The translations under genes were made by a program, and so were the position numbers. Of a stretch of DNA of 64,000 nt, positions 53,637-62,550 are shown piece by piece. The notes beneath the pieces are model-generated. The model had not been told where the DNA came from, did no database searches, and saw only the letters and a list, made by a program, of their open reading frames with translations. The stretch's first letter is position 1; each line of letters begins with the position of its first letter. Source of the DNA: Arthrobacter sp. SDTb3-6. Its GTDB lineage: Bacteria > Actinomycetota > Actinomycetes > Actinomycetales > Micrococcaceae. The DNA lies in the NCBI RefSeq assembly GCF_013376095.1, contig NZ_JAAMFN010000017.1, forward strand, positions 26,861 through 90,860, given 5' to 3'.

Positions 53637-54860
53637 ATGACCTCCCTCCAAGTTCCGGCCGGCACCCGTCCGCTGGGCGTGGCCGTGATTGGCTACGCCT
53701 TCATGGGCCAGGCCCACTCCCACGCCTGGCGCACCGTGGCCAGCCACTTTGACGTCCCGGCATTCGAGCAAACGGTCATGGTGGGCCGGAACGCGCAGGC
53801 CGTGGCCGCGGCTGCCGCCAAGTACGGCTGGCGGGAATCCGCGACGGACTGGCGGGAGGTCCTTGCCCGGGACGACATCGACATTGTGGACATTTGTGCC
53901 CCCGGCTGGCTGCACGCGAAAATTGCGACGGCGGCCCTCGCCGCGGGCAAGCACGTCCTCGTAGAGAAGCCGTTGGCCAATTCCCTGGCCGAATCGGAGA
54001 CCATGGTTCGCGCCGCCCGGTCCGCCCGGGCAGCCGGGGTGCGCTCCATGGTGGGCTTCAACTACCGCAGGCTCCCCGCGCTTGCGCTGGCCCGCCGGCT
54101 CATCGCGAACGGAAGGCTCGGCACCGTCCGCCAGGTCCGCGCGTCGTACCTGCAGGACTGGCTGGTGGACGGCGAATCGCCCATGACGTGGCGGCTGCGC
54201 AAGGAATCTGCCGGCTCGGGTGCGCTCGGGGACATCGCCTCCCACGCCGTCGACCAGGTCCAGTTCCTGCTCGGGGACACCGTCACGGCGGCCTCGGGCA
54301 TGCTGCACACCTTCGTCACCGAACGGCCCGGCCCGGATGGTCCGGAACCCGTGACGGTCGACGACGCCGCCTGGGCCAGGCTGTCCCTGGCCGGCGGCGC
54401 CATGGCCAGCGTGGAAGTGTCGCGGGTGGCGCTGGGGCAAAAGAACGCGCTGCGGCTGGAGGTTTATGGCACAACCGGGTCAATAACGTTCAACCTGGAA
54501 AACCCGAACGAGCTGTATTTCCTCGACGGCACGGAACCGGTGGAGGTCCAGGGCTTCCGGCGCATCCTGGTCACCGAGCCCGAACACCCGTATGTTTCCG
54601 GCTGGTGGCCGCAGGGGCACGTGCTGGGGTGGGAGCACAGCTTCCCGCACCAGATCCGCGATTTCCTGCTGGCCATTGACGGCGGCACCGACCCCTCGCC
54701 GTCGTTCGAGGAGGGGCTGGGCGTCCAACGCGTCCTGGCCGCCATTGAGTCCTCGTCCGCAGCCGGCGGCGCCACAACGCCGGTTGAGCCTGTCGAAACC
54801 GAGCCCGTCGAGACCCAGCCTGCCGAACCCGCACCCTCATCCATCGCGTCTAGGAGTTAA
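53637..54860 (+). CDS. Gfo/Idh/MocA-family sugar dehydrogenase, LgdA-like (second)
   Basis: 407 residues. Rossmann GVAVIGYAFMGQAHSHAW, E-K-P motif VLVEKPLAN, then GFNYRRLPALALARRLI and SGALGDIASHAVDQVQFL, the pattern of levoglucosan-type 3-dehydrogenases. Sugar oxidation at C3 is therefore likely. The last 35 residues (from about residue 375) are an extra tail, TPVEPVETEPVETQPAEPAP, encoded by a REP-like repeat. AGGA precedes ATG 53637. Confidence 0.88.
   Translation: MTSLQVPAGTRPLGVAVIGYAFMGQAHSHAWRTVASHFDVPAFEQTVMVGRNAQAVAAAAAKYGWRESATDWREVLARDDIDIVDICAPGWLHAKIATAALAAGKHVLVEKPLANSLAESETMVRAARSARAAGVRSMVGFNYRRLPALALARRLIANGRLGTVRQVRASYLQDWLVDGESPMTWRLRKESAGSGALGDIASHAVDQVQFLLGDTVTAASGMLHTFVTERPGPDGPEPVTVDDAAWARLSLAGGAMASVEVSRVALGQKNALRLEVYGTTGSITFNLENPNELYFLDGTEPVEVQGFRRILVTEPEHPYVSGWWPQGHVLGWEHSFPHQIRDFLLAIDGGTDPSPSFEEGLGVQRVLAAIESSSAAGGATTPVEPVETEPVETQPAEPAPSSIASRS
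54782..54829. repeat. REP-like repeats inside the 3' end of a dehydrogenase gene
   Basis: GGTTGAGCCTGTCGAAACC (54782-54800) is followed in frame by GAGCCCGTCGAGACC (54801-54815) and a decayed third unit CAGCCTGCCGAACCC. The same core occurs at 20260 and 62278. It encodes the PVEPVETEPVETQPAEP tail. Confidence 0.82.
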
Positions 54861-54862
54861 CC

Positions 54863-55864
54863 ATGCCCCGCCCGTATACCCTGTTCACCGGCCAGTGGGC
54901 CGACCTGCCGTTCGAGGAAGTGGCCCGCCTCGCCTCCGAATGGGGCTACGACGGCCTGGAAATCGCCTGTTCCGGGGACCATCTTGACCCGTGGCGCTGG
55001 GACGAGCCCGGATACGTCGAGGGCAAGCTGGCCCTGCTGGAGAAGTACGGCCTGAAGGTGTGGGCCATCTCCAACCACCTCAAGGGCCAGGCCGTCTGCG
55101 ACAATCCCATCGACTTCCGCCACCAGGCCATCGTCGGCACCAGGGTGTGGGACGACGGCGAGCCCGAGGGTGTTCGCCGGCGCGCGGCCGAGGAAATGAA
55201 GCTGACGGCCCGCCTGGCCCAGGCCCTGGGCGTGAAGACAGTGGTCGGCTTCACGGGCTCCTCGATCTGGCAGTACGTGGCCATGTTCCCGCCCGTCCCG
55301 GCGGCCGTGATCGACGCCGGCTACCAGGACTTTGCCGACCGCTGGAACCCGATCCTGGACGTCTTTGACGAATGCGGCGTGCGCTTTGCCCACGAGGTGC
55401 ACCCGTCCGAAATCGCCTATGACTACTGGACCACGGTGCGCACCCTGGAGGCCATCGGCCACCGGGAGGCGTTCGGGCTGAACTGGGACCCGTCGCACTT
55501 CATGTGGCAGGGCATCGACCCGGTGTCCTTCATCTGGGACTTCAAGGACCGGATCTACCACGTGGACTGCAAGGACACGAAGCTGCGCCTGACGGGCCGC
55601 AACACGGTCATGGGCTCGCACCTGGCCTGGGGCGATCCCCGCCGCGGCTGGGACTTCGTCTCGGCCGGCCGCGGCGACGTGCCGTGGGAATCGGCGTTCC
55701 GCGCGCTGACGGCGATCGGCTATGACGGCCCGATCTCCGTCGAGTGGGAGGACGCCGGCATGGACAGGCTCCAGGGCGCGCCCGAAGCCCTGGCCGCCCT
55801 GAAGAAGTTCAACTTCGCGCCGTCGGAGCTGTCCTTCGACGCCGCCTTCAGCCACCAGGACTGA
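54863..55864 (+). CDS. Sugar phosphate isomerase/epimerase-family protein (second)
   Basis: 333-residue AP_endonuc_2-type TIM barrel with metal-site residues in FAHEVHPSEIAY, LNWDPSHFMWQ, YHVDCKDTK and ISVEWEDAG. With the two dehydrogenases it makes a set like those acting on 3-keto sugars, where an isomerase-family lyase cleaves or epimerises the keto-sugar. TAGGAG precedes ATG 54863. Last gene of the operon before a terminator. Confidence 0.9.
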   Translation: MPRPYTLFTGQWADLPFEEVARLASEWGYDGLEIACSGDHLDPWRWDEPGYVEGKLALLEKYGLKVWAISNHLKGQAVCDNPIDFRHQAIVGTRVWDDGEPEGVRRRAAEEMKLTARLAQALGVKTVVGFTGSSIWQYVAMFPPVPAAVIDAGYQDFADRWNPILDVFDECGVRFAHEVHPSEIAYDYWTTVRTLEAIGHREAFGLNWDPSHFMWQGIDPVSFIWDFKDRIYHVDCKDTKLRLTGRNTVMGSHLAWGDPRRGWDFVSAGRGDVPWESAFRALTAIGYDGPISVEWEDAGMDRLQGAPEALAALKKFNFAPSELSFDAAFSHQD

Positions 55865-55873
55865 CTCCTCGAA

Positions 55874-55922
55874 CGGGCACTTAACGGGGATGTTTCCGGC
55901 GAACATCGCCGTTGAGTGCCCG
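55874..55922 (+). terminator. Terminator of the sugar catabolic operon
   Basis: 21-bp stem (55874-55894 with 55902-55922) with one G-T pair and one mismatch, 7-nt loop, 9 nt after the stop. Confidence 0.78.
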
Positions 55923-56020
55923 CTGGCGCGATGCCCGGGCGGGTCGGGGTGGCCAGTCAAAACCTGCGCCGCCGTCGTAAGGACCGCGGCGCAGAAGAGG
56001 ACCAGCGGCAACCACAAACA

Positions 56021-56042
56021 GTAATAGCTGCTTTCCTATTAC
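56021..56042. promoter_or_regulatory. Inverted repeat upstream of the S4-domain gene
   Basis: GTAATAG (56021-56027) and CTATTAC (56036-56042), perfect arms with an 8-bp spacer in an AT-rich stretch. Possible operator; the rest of 55923-56143 shows nothing definite. Confidence 0.4.
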
Positions 56043-56143
56043 GATTTAAGCAATCAAATGTGAACAAGTGAGCCGCCATTCGCACCACCGCAGGCCCGCC
56101 CGGCGCAGAACGGGACGCCGTCGGCGCTAAAGTGGATGCCATC

Positions 56144-56524
56144 ATGAGCATTCCAAAAACCGCACCGGCCTCGGTCCGTATTGATGCGTGGCTGTGGTCC
56201 ATCCGCGTGTACAAGACACGCTCCGTGGCGACGGCGGCCTGCCGTGCCGGGCATGTGAAGCTCAACGACGTCAATGCCAAGGCCGCCCAGACAGTGGTAC
56301 CAGGCGACACCGTCCGCGTCCGCGAGTCCGGCTGGGAACGCATCCTGGAGGTGCGCCGCCTGATCAACAAGCGCGTCGGCGCCGAGGCCGCATCCCACTG
56401 CTTCACCGACCACACTCCCCCGCGCCCCGTGCTGCCAGCGCTCGGCCTCCCGCAACGCGACCGCGGCACCGGCCGCCCCACCAAGAAGGACCGCCGCGAC
56501 ATGGACAGGCTCCGCGGCGACTGA
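56144..56524 (+). CDS. S4-domain RNA-binding protein (Hsp15/HslR-like)
   Basis: 126 residues with an S4 domain at 10-70 (RIDAWLWSIRVYKTRSVATA, AGHVKLNDVNAK, VVPGDTVRVR) and a basic, proline-rich tail ending in KKDRRDMDRLRGD. Hsp15-type proteins rescue peptidyl-tRNA-bound large ribosomal subunits. The start could be ATG 56144 or four codons earlier at 56132; neither has a strong ribosome site. Confidence 0.9.
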   Translation: MSIPKTAPASVRIDAWLWSIRVYKTRSVATAACRAGHVKLNDVNAKAAQTVVPGDTVRVRESGWERILEVRRLINKRVGAEAASHCFTDHTPPRPVLPALGLPQRDRGTGRPTKKDRRDMDRLRGD

Positions 56525-56645
56525 CCCTTCCGGTGATCGAGCATCGAGATCCGGCACGTGTATCGGTCGGCTCATCACGGCTCCGGACGCCGATCGCGGA
56601 AAGGGACACCGGTAGAACGGCGTCCCTTCCCGTCCCCGTCCCCGG

Positions 56646-57413
56646 CTAGCGCTTTTCCTCGACCGTCACGGTCCAGGAATCGATGTTGGCCGCACGCACG
56701 TCGAGGTAGTACTTGCCAGCTGACTTGTGGAGGGCCGTCACGTTCGCGTCCGGCTTGCTCAGCATGACAAGGGGGAACGCGCCGTCCTTGGCAATGTCCT
56801 TTCCTTCGGGCTCCAGGTAAACGGCGGCCACCACCGTGTCGGCTCCACCCTTGAAGTCGTAACGCAGCTGCGCCTCGCCACCCGTCAGCTCAAAGACCTG
56901 GCTGGAGCTGTCGGCCGTGCCGCTCAGCGTCGCCACGGTGGTCCACTTCTTGGCAACCGGGGCGGCTTCTTTCTTGGCCGGAGCGGCAGCGGGCGCAGGG
57001 GCAGCGGGCGCAGCAGCGGCAGGCGCCACCGGTGCTACAGGTCCAGCGGCAGGTGTTCCGGCACCGGATCCGGCGGTGCCACCGGACACGGCGCCCACCA
57101 CCAGCAGCACGGCGGTGACAATCCAGGCAAGAACCTTGTGCTTCGCATAGCCGGCCAGCAGCTGCCCCCGCTTGTCCGTCTGCTTCCCGGCGAGCGTGAT
57201 GATGAGGTCCACGAGCGTCCAGATGCCCAGGCCGCCAAGGGTGACGAGCTTGAGGATCCCGGTGCCGGCCTTGCCCAGGTAGAACCTGTCGACGCCCAGG
57301 CCGCCAAGCAGCAGGGACAGGACCCAGGTGGTGACGAAGGACTTGGTGCCGGTGACGCCCGGCAGTGGTACGGGCTGCAGGAACGGGGTCCCCGGCTTGA
57401 TGGTGTGAGTCAT
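56646..57413 (-). CDS. TM2-domain membrane protein
   Basis: 255 residues. A TM2 domain occupies about 22-80 ([20 protein letters not shown], then [12 protein letters not shown]), a third hydrophobic segment lies at about 95-110, then an alanine/proline-rich linker and a folded, probably external C-domain (from about 165) resembling pre-peptidase/C-type sandwich regions. AAAGGAAAC precedes ATG 57413. It follows the gene at 57497 on the same strand with an 83-bp gap. Confidence 0.82.
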   Translation of the reverse strand: MTHTIKPGTPFLQPVPLPGVTGTKSFVTTWVLSLLLGGLGVDRFYLGKAGTGILKLVTLGGLGIWTLVDLIITLAGKQTDKRGQLLAGYAKHKVLAWIVTAVLLVVGAVSGGTAGSGAGTPAAGPVAPVAPAAAAPAAPAPAAAPAKKEAAPVAKKWTTVATLSGTADSSSQVFELTGGEAQLRYDFKGGADTVVAAVYLEPEGKDIAKDGAFPLVMLSKPDANVTALHKSAGKYYLDVRAANIDSWTVTVEEKR

Positions 57414-57496
57414 GGTTGTTTCCTTTCGTGGACGCGGTGGGTGGGCCGCGTCAGGGTATGTTGGCTGCCGCGGTGGCGGCAATGGTTCGGACCGGG

Positions 57497-58276
57497 CTAC
57501 TGCTTGGTCCAGGTCCCGCAACGGGAGGTCTTGAAGTCCTGGCCGGCACTGAGCGTCACGGATGGACGCCCGCCGCCGGGGATGTCGTTTTCGATGATGT
57601 CGGAGCCGTTGCTGCCGCCGGCAAGAATGGCCCAGTAGCAGTCGGAATCGACGGCCGAGGTGCTCACGTACGTGCCGGGGGCGATGTCGCGCCCGACGGC
57701 CCAGGTGCCTTCACCAATGGTGTTTTTGGCCTTCTCCTTCTCGGCCCCGGAGACGGCGTCCTCGCGCTTCTTCACTGCCGCCTGGTCCTCCCCGACCTTC
57801 TTTTCGGCAGCGCTCACGGCACTTTCACGCTCCGCAACCGCATCCTCGCGCCCCTTGATTTGGCTTTGCAAGGCTGCAAACTGGCCATCGAGCTGGCGGT
57901 AGGCGGACCTTGAGTTATTCAACGCCTCATCCACGCCGGCCTTGTCCTGCGCAAGTTGCACATAGGCATCGCTGGCGGTGGGGTCCGGGAGGCTGCTGCC
58001 AAACCAGGTGCCCGCACCCAGAAGTACGACGGCGGCCGCACCGAGCACGAGCGCCTTCGTCTTCCACGTGCGCCGGGTGGTCCCCTTTGGTGCGGGGCCA
58101 GTTTTCCTGGTCGGACTTCCCTTGGGTGCCGGTCCTCCCTTGGGGCCCGCTCCCTTGGGTGCGGGGCTTCCCTTAGAGGCGGGGCCGCTCTTGGGCGTCA
58201 TCGTCTCAGCCGGAACGGACTCCCCTTTCGCGGGAGGCACGGGGCCCGCCGCTTGCGGGCTGGTTTTTTCTGTCAT
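57497..58276 (-). CDS. Membrane-anchored coiled-coil protein with PKG repeats
   Basis: 259 residues. Residues 1-70 are low complexity with repeated basic PKG/SKG units ([13 protein letters not shown]). One membrane helix follows ([19 protein letters not shown]), then a coiled coil at about 105-175 rich in E, A, K and Q, then an outer domain with [17 protein letters not shown] and a pair of cysteines (DCYW, RCGTW). The last part is a motif seen in secreted actinobacterial proteins of unknown role. AGGGGAAT precedes ATG 58276. Function unknown. Confidence 0.78.
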   Translation of the reverse strand: MTEKTSPQAAGPVPPAKGESVPAETMTPKSGPASKGSPAPKGAGPKGGPAPKGSPTRKTGPAPKGTTRRTWKTKALVLGAAAVVLLGAGTWFGSSLPDPTASDAYVQLAQDKAGVDEALNNSRSAYRQLDGQFAALQSQIKGREDAVAERESAVSAAEKKVGEDQAAVKKREDAVSGAEKEKAKNTIGEGTWAVGRDIAPGTYVSTSAVDSDCYWAILAGGSNGSDIIENDIPGGGRPSVTLSAGQDFKTSRCGTWTKQ

Positions 58277-58286
58277 GGCAATTCCC

Positions 58287-58673
58287 CTACGAATCGGTGC
58301 GCGATGATGGGTGGTGCTGCCCGGCCCCCAGTGACGGGGCCTGCAGTTCTTCGAAAGTGCAAGCACCGGTCTCGTCCGGCGCCCCAGCGTGGAGCCTCGG
58401 CAAGAGGTGTGTTGGTGCAGGGTGGCCGTCCCCCAATGAACGGCCACCCTGCGGCAGCGGCGGGTCAACAACCGGGGCATCGTCGCCGGGACCTTGCCCC
58501 GACCCGCCGTCCGGGCAGCCAAGTCGCGCCTTCGGTGCGGCAACAGCCACCTGGGGCCGGCGTGCCGGCTGGCCAGCGCCGAACAGCACTCCGTTGGCCA
58601 GGCCCAGCACGTGGCCGTAGGTGCTGAAGACGAGCTCGTGGCCCGGCTCTGTGCCTTCGATTGTGCTGTCCAT
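58287..58673 (-). CDS. Small hypothetical protein
   Basis: 128 residues, no recognised domain, no signal or membrane helix. The start has GGGGGAACC upstream, and its stop TAG sits just before the ribosome site of the next gene, so the three genes from 58673 to 56646 may be one operon. Codon use is gene-like in the first half and weaker in the second, so the reading frame or its end should be treated with caution. Confidence 0.5.
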   Translation of the reverse strand: MDSTIEGTEPGHELVFSTYGHVLGLANGVLFGAGQPARRPQVAVAAPKARLGCPDGGSGQGPGDDAPVVDPPLPQGGRSLGDGHPAPTHLLPRLHAGAPDETGACTFEELQAPSLGAGQHHPSSRTDS

Positions 58674-58752
58674 GACGGTTCCCCCAATGTTTCGGATGCT
58701 GTTCCTTGCTGACAGGAACACGCTAGGCCCGTTGGTGGACCAGATTTTAAAT

Positions 58753-58786
58753 AACAACTGATAATGGGACTTATCAACATGTTGTT
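58753..58786. promoter_or_regulatory. Composite inverted repeat between divergent genes
   Basis: AACAAC-TGATAA (58753-58764), TGGGAC, TTATCA (58771-58776), ACAT, GTTGTT (58781-58786). The inner and outer arms are both complementary; CAACATGTTG (58775-58784) is a perfect palindrome inside. It lies in the AT-rich gap before the HTH-methyltransferase gene and could be its autoregulatory operator. Confidence 0.5.
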
Positions 58787-58850
58787 CACAGACTGTGGAT
58801 GACGGCATAAGCTGTACAAGCACCGATACTGCGGATGAAAAGGAGGGCAC

Positions 58851-60893
58851 ATGAGCGAACCGGCCACGACCCTGCGCATCTCGCTGGCGGAAATTGCCGC
58901 CCTCACCCGTGTGAAGCGACCCGTGGTGTCCATGTGGCGCAGCCGCAGCAGGGACACGCCCACCCCGTTCCCGGACCCGGTCCAGGTGAACCGCGGCCAG
59001 CAGCTGTTCGACGCCGGCGAGGTGGGCGGTTGGCTGGAGGCAACGCAGCACGGCAACAACCCGCATGCCCGGGCGGACATGGCGTCGTTTGCCCGGCACG
59101 ACTCGGCCCGGACGGACCCGGAGGCATCCTTTGCCGCCCAAACCGCGCTGATCACCCTGCGCCGGCTGGCGGGCGGCCCGTTGGCCGCGCTCGGCCCCGG
59201 GGAACTGCTCGACGCCGCGGACGAGGCGGACCCCGACGACGACTTCCTCTATTCGGAAATCGAGGGCCTGGGCCAGGACGCCCAGGAATGGGCCGCCCGG
59301 GCCGACCAGCTGGTGGATGCCGCCTACTCCCCCGCAGCCGCCTTGGAACAGCTCCTGCGCGAGCGCTTTAGGGCGGGCTTGAGAGGCTACGCGGACACGG
59401 CCCTCGCGGAAGCGGCCGTCGAGCTGGCGGCGAGGGCCGCCGTCGAACTGGCCGGGCACGGCGACACCGGATGGCCCGTGTTTGTCGATCCCACCGCTGG
59501 CGGCAGCGACCTGCTCGTGGCCGTCCTGGACAGGCTGCCGGAGGACGCGGACCCCGTGTTCGTCACGCGCAGCGGGCGGGACCAGGCGTCGCGGACCGCC
59601 CTGCGCCGCCTGCTGGTCCACGGCGCGCGGCGCAGGGCCCTCACGGTGACGGGCACCGGCCAGTTCACGGTCGGGGAGCCGGCCGTCCATGTGGCGTCCT
59701 ACCCGCCGCCCGGCGCCCCGGACCTGGCCGCGCCGGACATCCTGGCGGACATTGACAACACCGTGCTGCAGATGGACGATTCGCAGCGCGGCGTCGTCAT
59801 GGCGCCCGCGTCGGTGCTCACGGACGCCCTCGACGATGTGAAGGCCGCCGAGGTGCGCTCGGACCTGCTGCGTTCGGGCCGCGTGCGGGCCGTTGTGCGC
59901 CTCCCGCCCGGGCTGGTCCCCGCGAAGACGCGGCAGGCACTGGCCCTGTGGGTGCTCGGTCCCGCACACGCCTCGGTGCCGATTGCCGAGCGCTGGACCA
60001 TGGTGGCGGACCTGTCCGGAACTGCCCTGACCGCCGACGCCGTCCAGGACCTGGTGGGCGACCTCGCCGTTTCCATGGAGTCGGCCGCCACCATCCGCGC
60101 CCACACCATGCGCTTTGCCCGCGTTGTTCCCACGCCCCGGCTGCTGGCCAGCCGCGGCGCGCTGGTCGGGCCGGCGCCGGAGCGGGGCCCCGGCACGGAT
60201 GCCGCTGAACAGGCGGTGCGGGCGGACGCGTTGCTGGCCCAACTCAACTCCCCGGCAACCACCCCGTCGGTGCTGCCGCTGAGCGTGTCGTTGGGGCACG
60301 GTTCCCCGTCCACCGTCTCCGTGGAGGACCTGCTGGCCCGGGGGCACCTGCGCTACGTCAAGGGTGTGCGCCTTGCATCTGGGCTTCCTGCCGCGGACGA
60401 CGGCGGCGCCCGGGTCTTGGGGCTGCCGGAACTTGGGCTCGGGGAGACTTCCGCAACAGGCGCCGGCGCGGAGCGGCGCATCGACCGGCTGGTGCTGGCC
60501 GCCAACCATCCGCAGGCCCGCCTGAGCGAGCCGGGCGACGTCGTTTTCGCCACGGCTCCCGCCCCGGCGGCGATGGTGGACGTGGAAGGCGGATCCGTCG
60601 TCGAATATCCGGCACGGGTGCTGCGCATCAGCGGCGCCGACCCCGGTGGCCTGATGCCGGAATTGCTGGCCGCGGACATCAATGCCGCCGGGTCCAAGAA
60701 TTGGCGGAGCTGGGTGCTGCGCCTGGTGCCGCATGCCACGGCGCAGCAATTGCGCCCCGTTCTGGCCCGGCTTGAACAAGAAGAAGCTGCTGCCCGGCTC
60801 CGGCTGGAGCAGCTCACTGAACTCACAGCGCTCCTGCGGGACGGCGTCAGTGCCGGCTCCCTCGTTGTGGACGCTACGATCGAATTAACGTAA
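58851..60893 (+). CDS. HTH protein with degenerate N6-methyltransferase core and TRD-like C-terminus
   Basis: 680 residues. An N-terminal DNA-binding-type helix-turn-helix (about 9-65, SLAEIAALTRVKRPVVSMWR and LFDAGEVGGWLEA) is followed by an N6_Mtase-like fold: FVDPTAGGSDLL (211-222) stands where HsdM has DPACGSGGM, and RAVVRLPPGLVP (346-357) matches the late HsdM strand. The catalytic NPPF is missing; VASYPPPG (281-288) occupies its place. The C-terminal 200 residues look like an HsdS recognition domain plus a helix (LEQEEAAARLRLEQLTEL). AAAAGGAGGG precedes the ATG. It lies 13 nt before hsdM, so it is probably part of that system. A regulator or DNA-binding partner is more likely than an active methylase. 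Confidence 0.75.
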   Translation: MSEPATTLRISLAEIAALTRVKRPVVSMWRSRSRDTPTPFPDPVQVNRGQQLFDAGEVGGWLEATQHGNNPHARADMASFARHDSARTDPEASFAAQTALITLRRLAGGPLAALGPGELLDAADEADPDDDFLYSEIEGLGQDAQEWAARADQLVDAAYSPAAALEQLLRERFRAGLRGYADTALAEAAVELAARAAVELAGHGDTGWPVFVDPTAGGSDLLVAVLDRLPEDADPVFVTRSGRDQASRTALRRLLVHGARRRALTVTGTGQFTVGEPAVHVASYPPPGAPDLAAPDILADIDNTVLQMDDSQRGVVMAPASVLTDALDDVKAAEVRSDLLRSGRVRAVVRLPPGLVPAKTRQALALWVLGPAHASVPIAERWTMVADLSGTALTADAVQDLVGDLAVSMESAATIRAHTMRFARVVPTPRLLASRGALVGPAPERGPGTDAAEQAVRADALLAQLNSPATTPSVLPLSVSLGHGSPSTVSVEDLLARGHLRYVKGVRLASGLPAADDGGARVLGLPELGLGETSATGAGAERRIDRLVLAANHPQARLSEPGDVVFATAPAPAAMVDVEGGSVVEYPARVLRISGADPGGLMPELLAADINAAGSKNWRSWVLRLVPHATAQQLRPVLARLEQEEAAARLRLEQLTELTALLRDGVSAGSLVVDATIELT

Positions 60894-60906
60894 AGAAAGC
60901 TGAATC

Positions 60907-62550
60907 ATGCCCCCGAAGAAGAAAGTGGACGCCGCCCCGTCCACCATGAAGGAACTGAAGGACACTCTCTGGAAGGCCGCGGACAAGCTGCGCGGGTCCA
61001 TGGATGCCTCCCAGTACAAGGACGTCATTTTGGGGCTGGTGTTCCTGAAGTACGTCTCGGACGCCTTTGACGAACGGCGTGAGCAGATCCGCACCGAGCT
61101 GCTGACGGAGGGGCTGAACGAGGACCAGATCGGGCAGCTTATTGACGACACCGACGAGTACACGGGCCGCGGCGTGTTCTGGGTGCCGGCGCGTGCCCGC
61201 TGGCAGTATTTGGCGCAGAACGCCAAGGGCACTCAGGCTTCACTCGATGAGCATGCCAAGAGCATTGGTGAGCTGATTGATGATGCGATGGTTTACGTGA
61301 TGGGCGCGAACCCGTCGTTGGCTGCCACACTGCCTACGATCTTCAACAAGGACAACATCGACCAGCGACGCCTGGGCGAGCTGCTGGACCTGTTCAACTC
61401 GGCCAAGTTCACCGGCCAGGGCGCCACGAAGGCGCGCGACCTGTTGGGTGAGGTGTACGAATACTTCCTGGAGAAGTTTGCCCGCGCCGAGGGCAAGCGC
61501 GGCGGCGAGTTCTACACGCCGGCCGGCGTGGTGCGTGTGCTGGTGGAGGTGCTGCGGCCGGACCACGGCCGCGTGTATGACCCCGCGTGCGGTTCCGGCG
61601 GCATGTTTGTGCAGGCGGAGAAGTTCCTCGAGGCCCACAATAAGGAGGGTTCGGAGATTTCCGTCTACGGCCAGGAGCTCAACGAGCGCACCTGGCGGAT
61701 GGCGAAGATGAACCTGGCCATTCACGGCTTGAACGGCAACCTGGCCTCACGCTGGAGCGATACGTTTGCCCGCGACCAGCACCCGGATATGCAGGCCGAT
61801 TTCATCATGGCGAACCCGCCGTTCAACATCAAGGACTGGGCACGGAGCGAGTCCGACCCGCGCTGGAAGTACGGTGTCCCGCCGGCCGGCAACGCGAACT
61901 ATGCCTGGATCCAGCACATCATCTCGAAGCTGGCGCCCGGAGGCACTGCCGGCGTGGTCATGGCCAACGGGTCCATGTCTTCCAACTCCGGCGGCGAGGG
62001 CGAAATCCGCGCACAGCTGGTCGAGGCAGATCTGGTCTCCTGCATGGTGGCCCTGCCCACCCAGCTGTTCCGCTCAACCGGCATCCCCGTGTGCACATGG
62101 TTCTTCGCGAAGGACAAGTCTGCTGGAGCTGCTGGCTCCGTTGACCGCACGGGCCAGGTCCTGTTCATTGACGCCCGCAACCTGGGGCACATGGTGGACC
62201 GCGCCGAGCGTGCCCTCTCGGATGAAGATATCGCGTTGATTGCCGACACCTTCCACGCCTGGCGCGGCACGCCGCCGGTCGAGCCTGTCGAGACCTCGCT
62301 GGTCCAGCCTGCCGAGACCAAGGAGTACGAAGACATCCCAGGCTTCTGCAAGTCCGCCACCCTCGCAGAGATCAAGGCCGCCGACTACGCCCTCACCCCG
62401 GGCCGTTACGTAGGTGCCGCCGAGGTTGAGGACGACGGCGAGCCCATCGAGGAAAAGATCGCCCGTCTCTCCGCCGAACTCTTCACCCAGTTCGACGAGT
62501 CCGCGCGCCTGGCGGCAGTAGTGCGCGAGCAGTTGGGGAGGGTTTCATGA
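60907..62550 (+). CDS. hsdM: Type I restriction-modification methyltransferase subunit
   Basis: 547-residue HsdM. HsdM_N helical domain (about 12-130), then the adenine methylase fold with SAM motif DPACGSGGM (225-233) and catalytic NPPF (303-306), so it should be active. At about 457-471, between FHAWRGT and KEYEDIPGF, there is an extra PPVEPVETSLVQPAET peptide from a REP-like repeat. The stop overlaps hsdS as ATGA. No hsdR lies within the window; it is not seen downstream before a convergent gene, so it may be elsewhere or absent. Confidence 0.96.
   Translation: MPPKKKVDAAPSTMKELKDTLWKAADKLRGSMDASQYKDVILGLVFLKYVSDAFDERREQIRTELLTEGLNEDQIGQLIDDTDEYTGRGVFWVPARARWQYLAQNAKGTQASLDEHAKSIGELIDDAMVYVMGANPSLAATLPTIFNKDNIDQRRLGELLDLFNSAKFTGQGATKARDLLGEVYEYFLEKFARAEGKRGGEFYTPAGVVRVLVEVLRPDHGRVYDPACGSGGMFVQAEKFLEAHNKEGSEISVYGQELNERTWRMAKMNLAIHGLNGNLASRWSDTFARDQHPDMQADFIMANPPFNIKDWARSESDPRWKYGVPPAGNANYAWIQHIISKLAPGGTAGVVMANGSMSSNSGGEGEIRAQLVEADLVSCMVALPTQLFRSTGIPVCTWFFAKDKSAGAAGSVDRTGQVLFIDARNLGHMVDRAERALSDEDIALIADTFHAWRGTPPVEPVETSLVQPAETKEYEDIPGFCKSATLAEIKAADYALTPGRYVGAAEVEDDGEPIEEKIARLSAELFTQFDESARLAAVVREQLGRVS
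62278..62319. repeat. REP-like repeat inside hsdM
   Basis: GGTCGAGCCTGTCGAGACC (62278-62296) and a second, decayed unit ending CAGCCTGCCGAGACC (to 62319). In frame it adds about 16 residues to HsdM. The core is the same as at 20260 and 54782. Confidence 0.82.

Noticed and set aside
58674..60779. Long open frame on the minus strand opposite the HTH-methyltransferase gene
   Set aside because: It only exists because the opposite strand has C/G third positions. Its protein shows no family and the plus-strand gene has a ribosome site and domains. Only its last part (58287-58673) is kept as a possible small gene.
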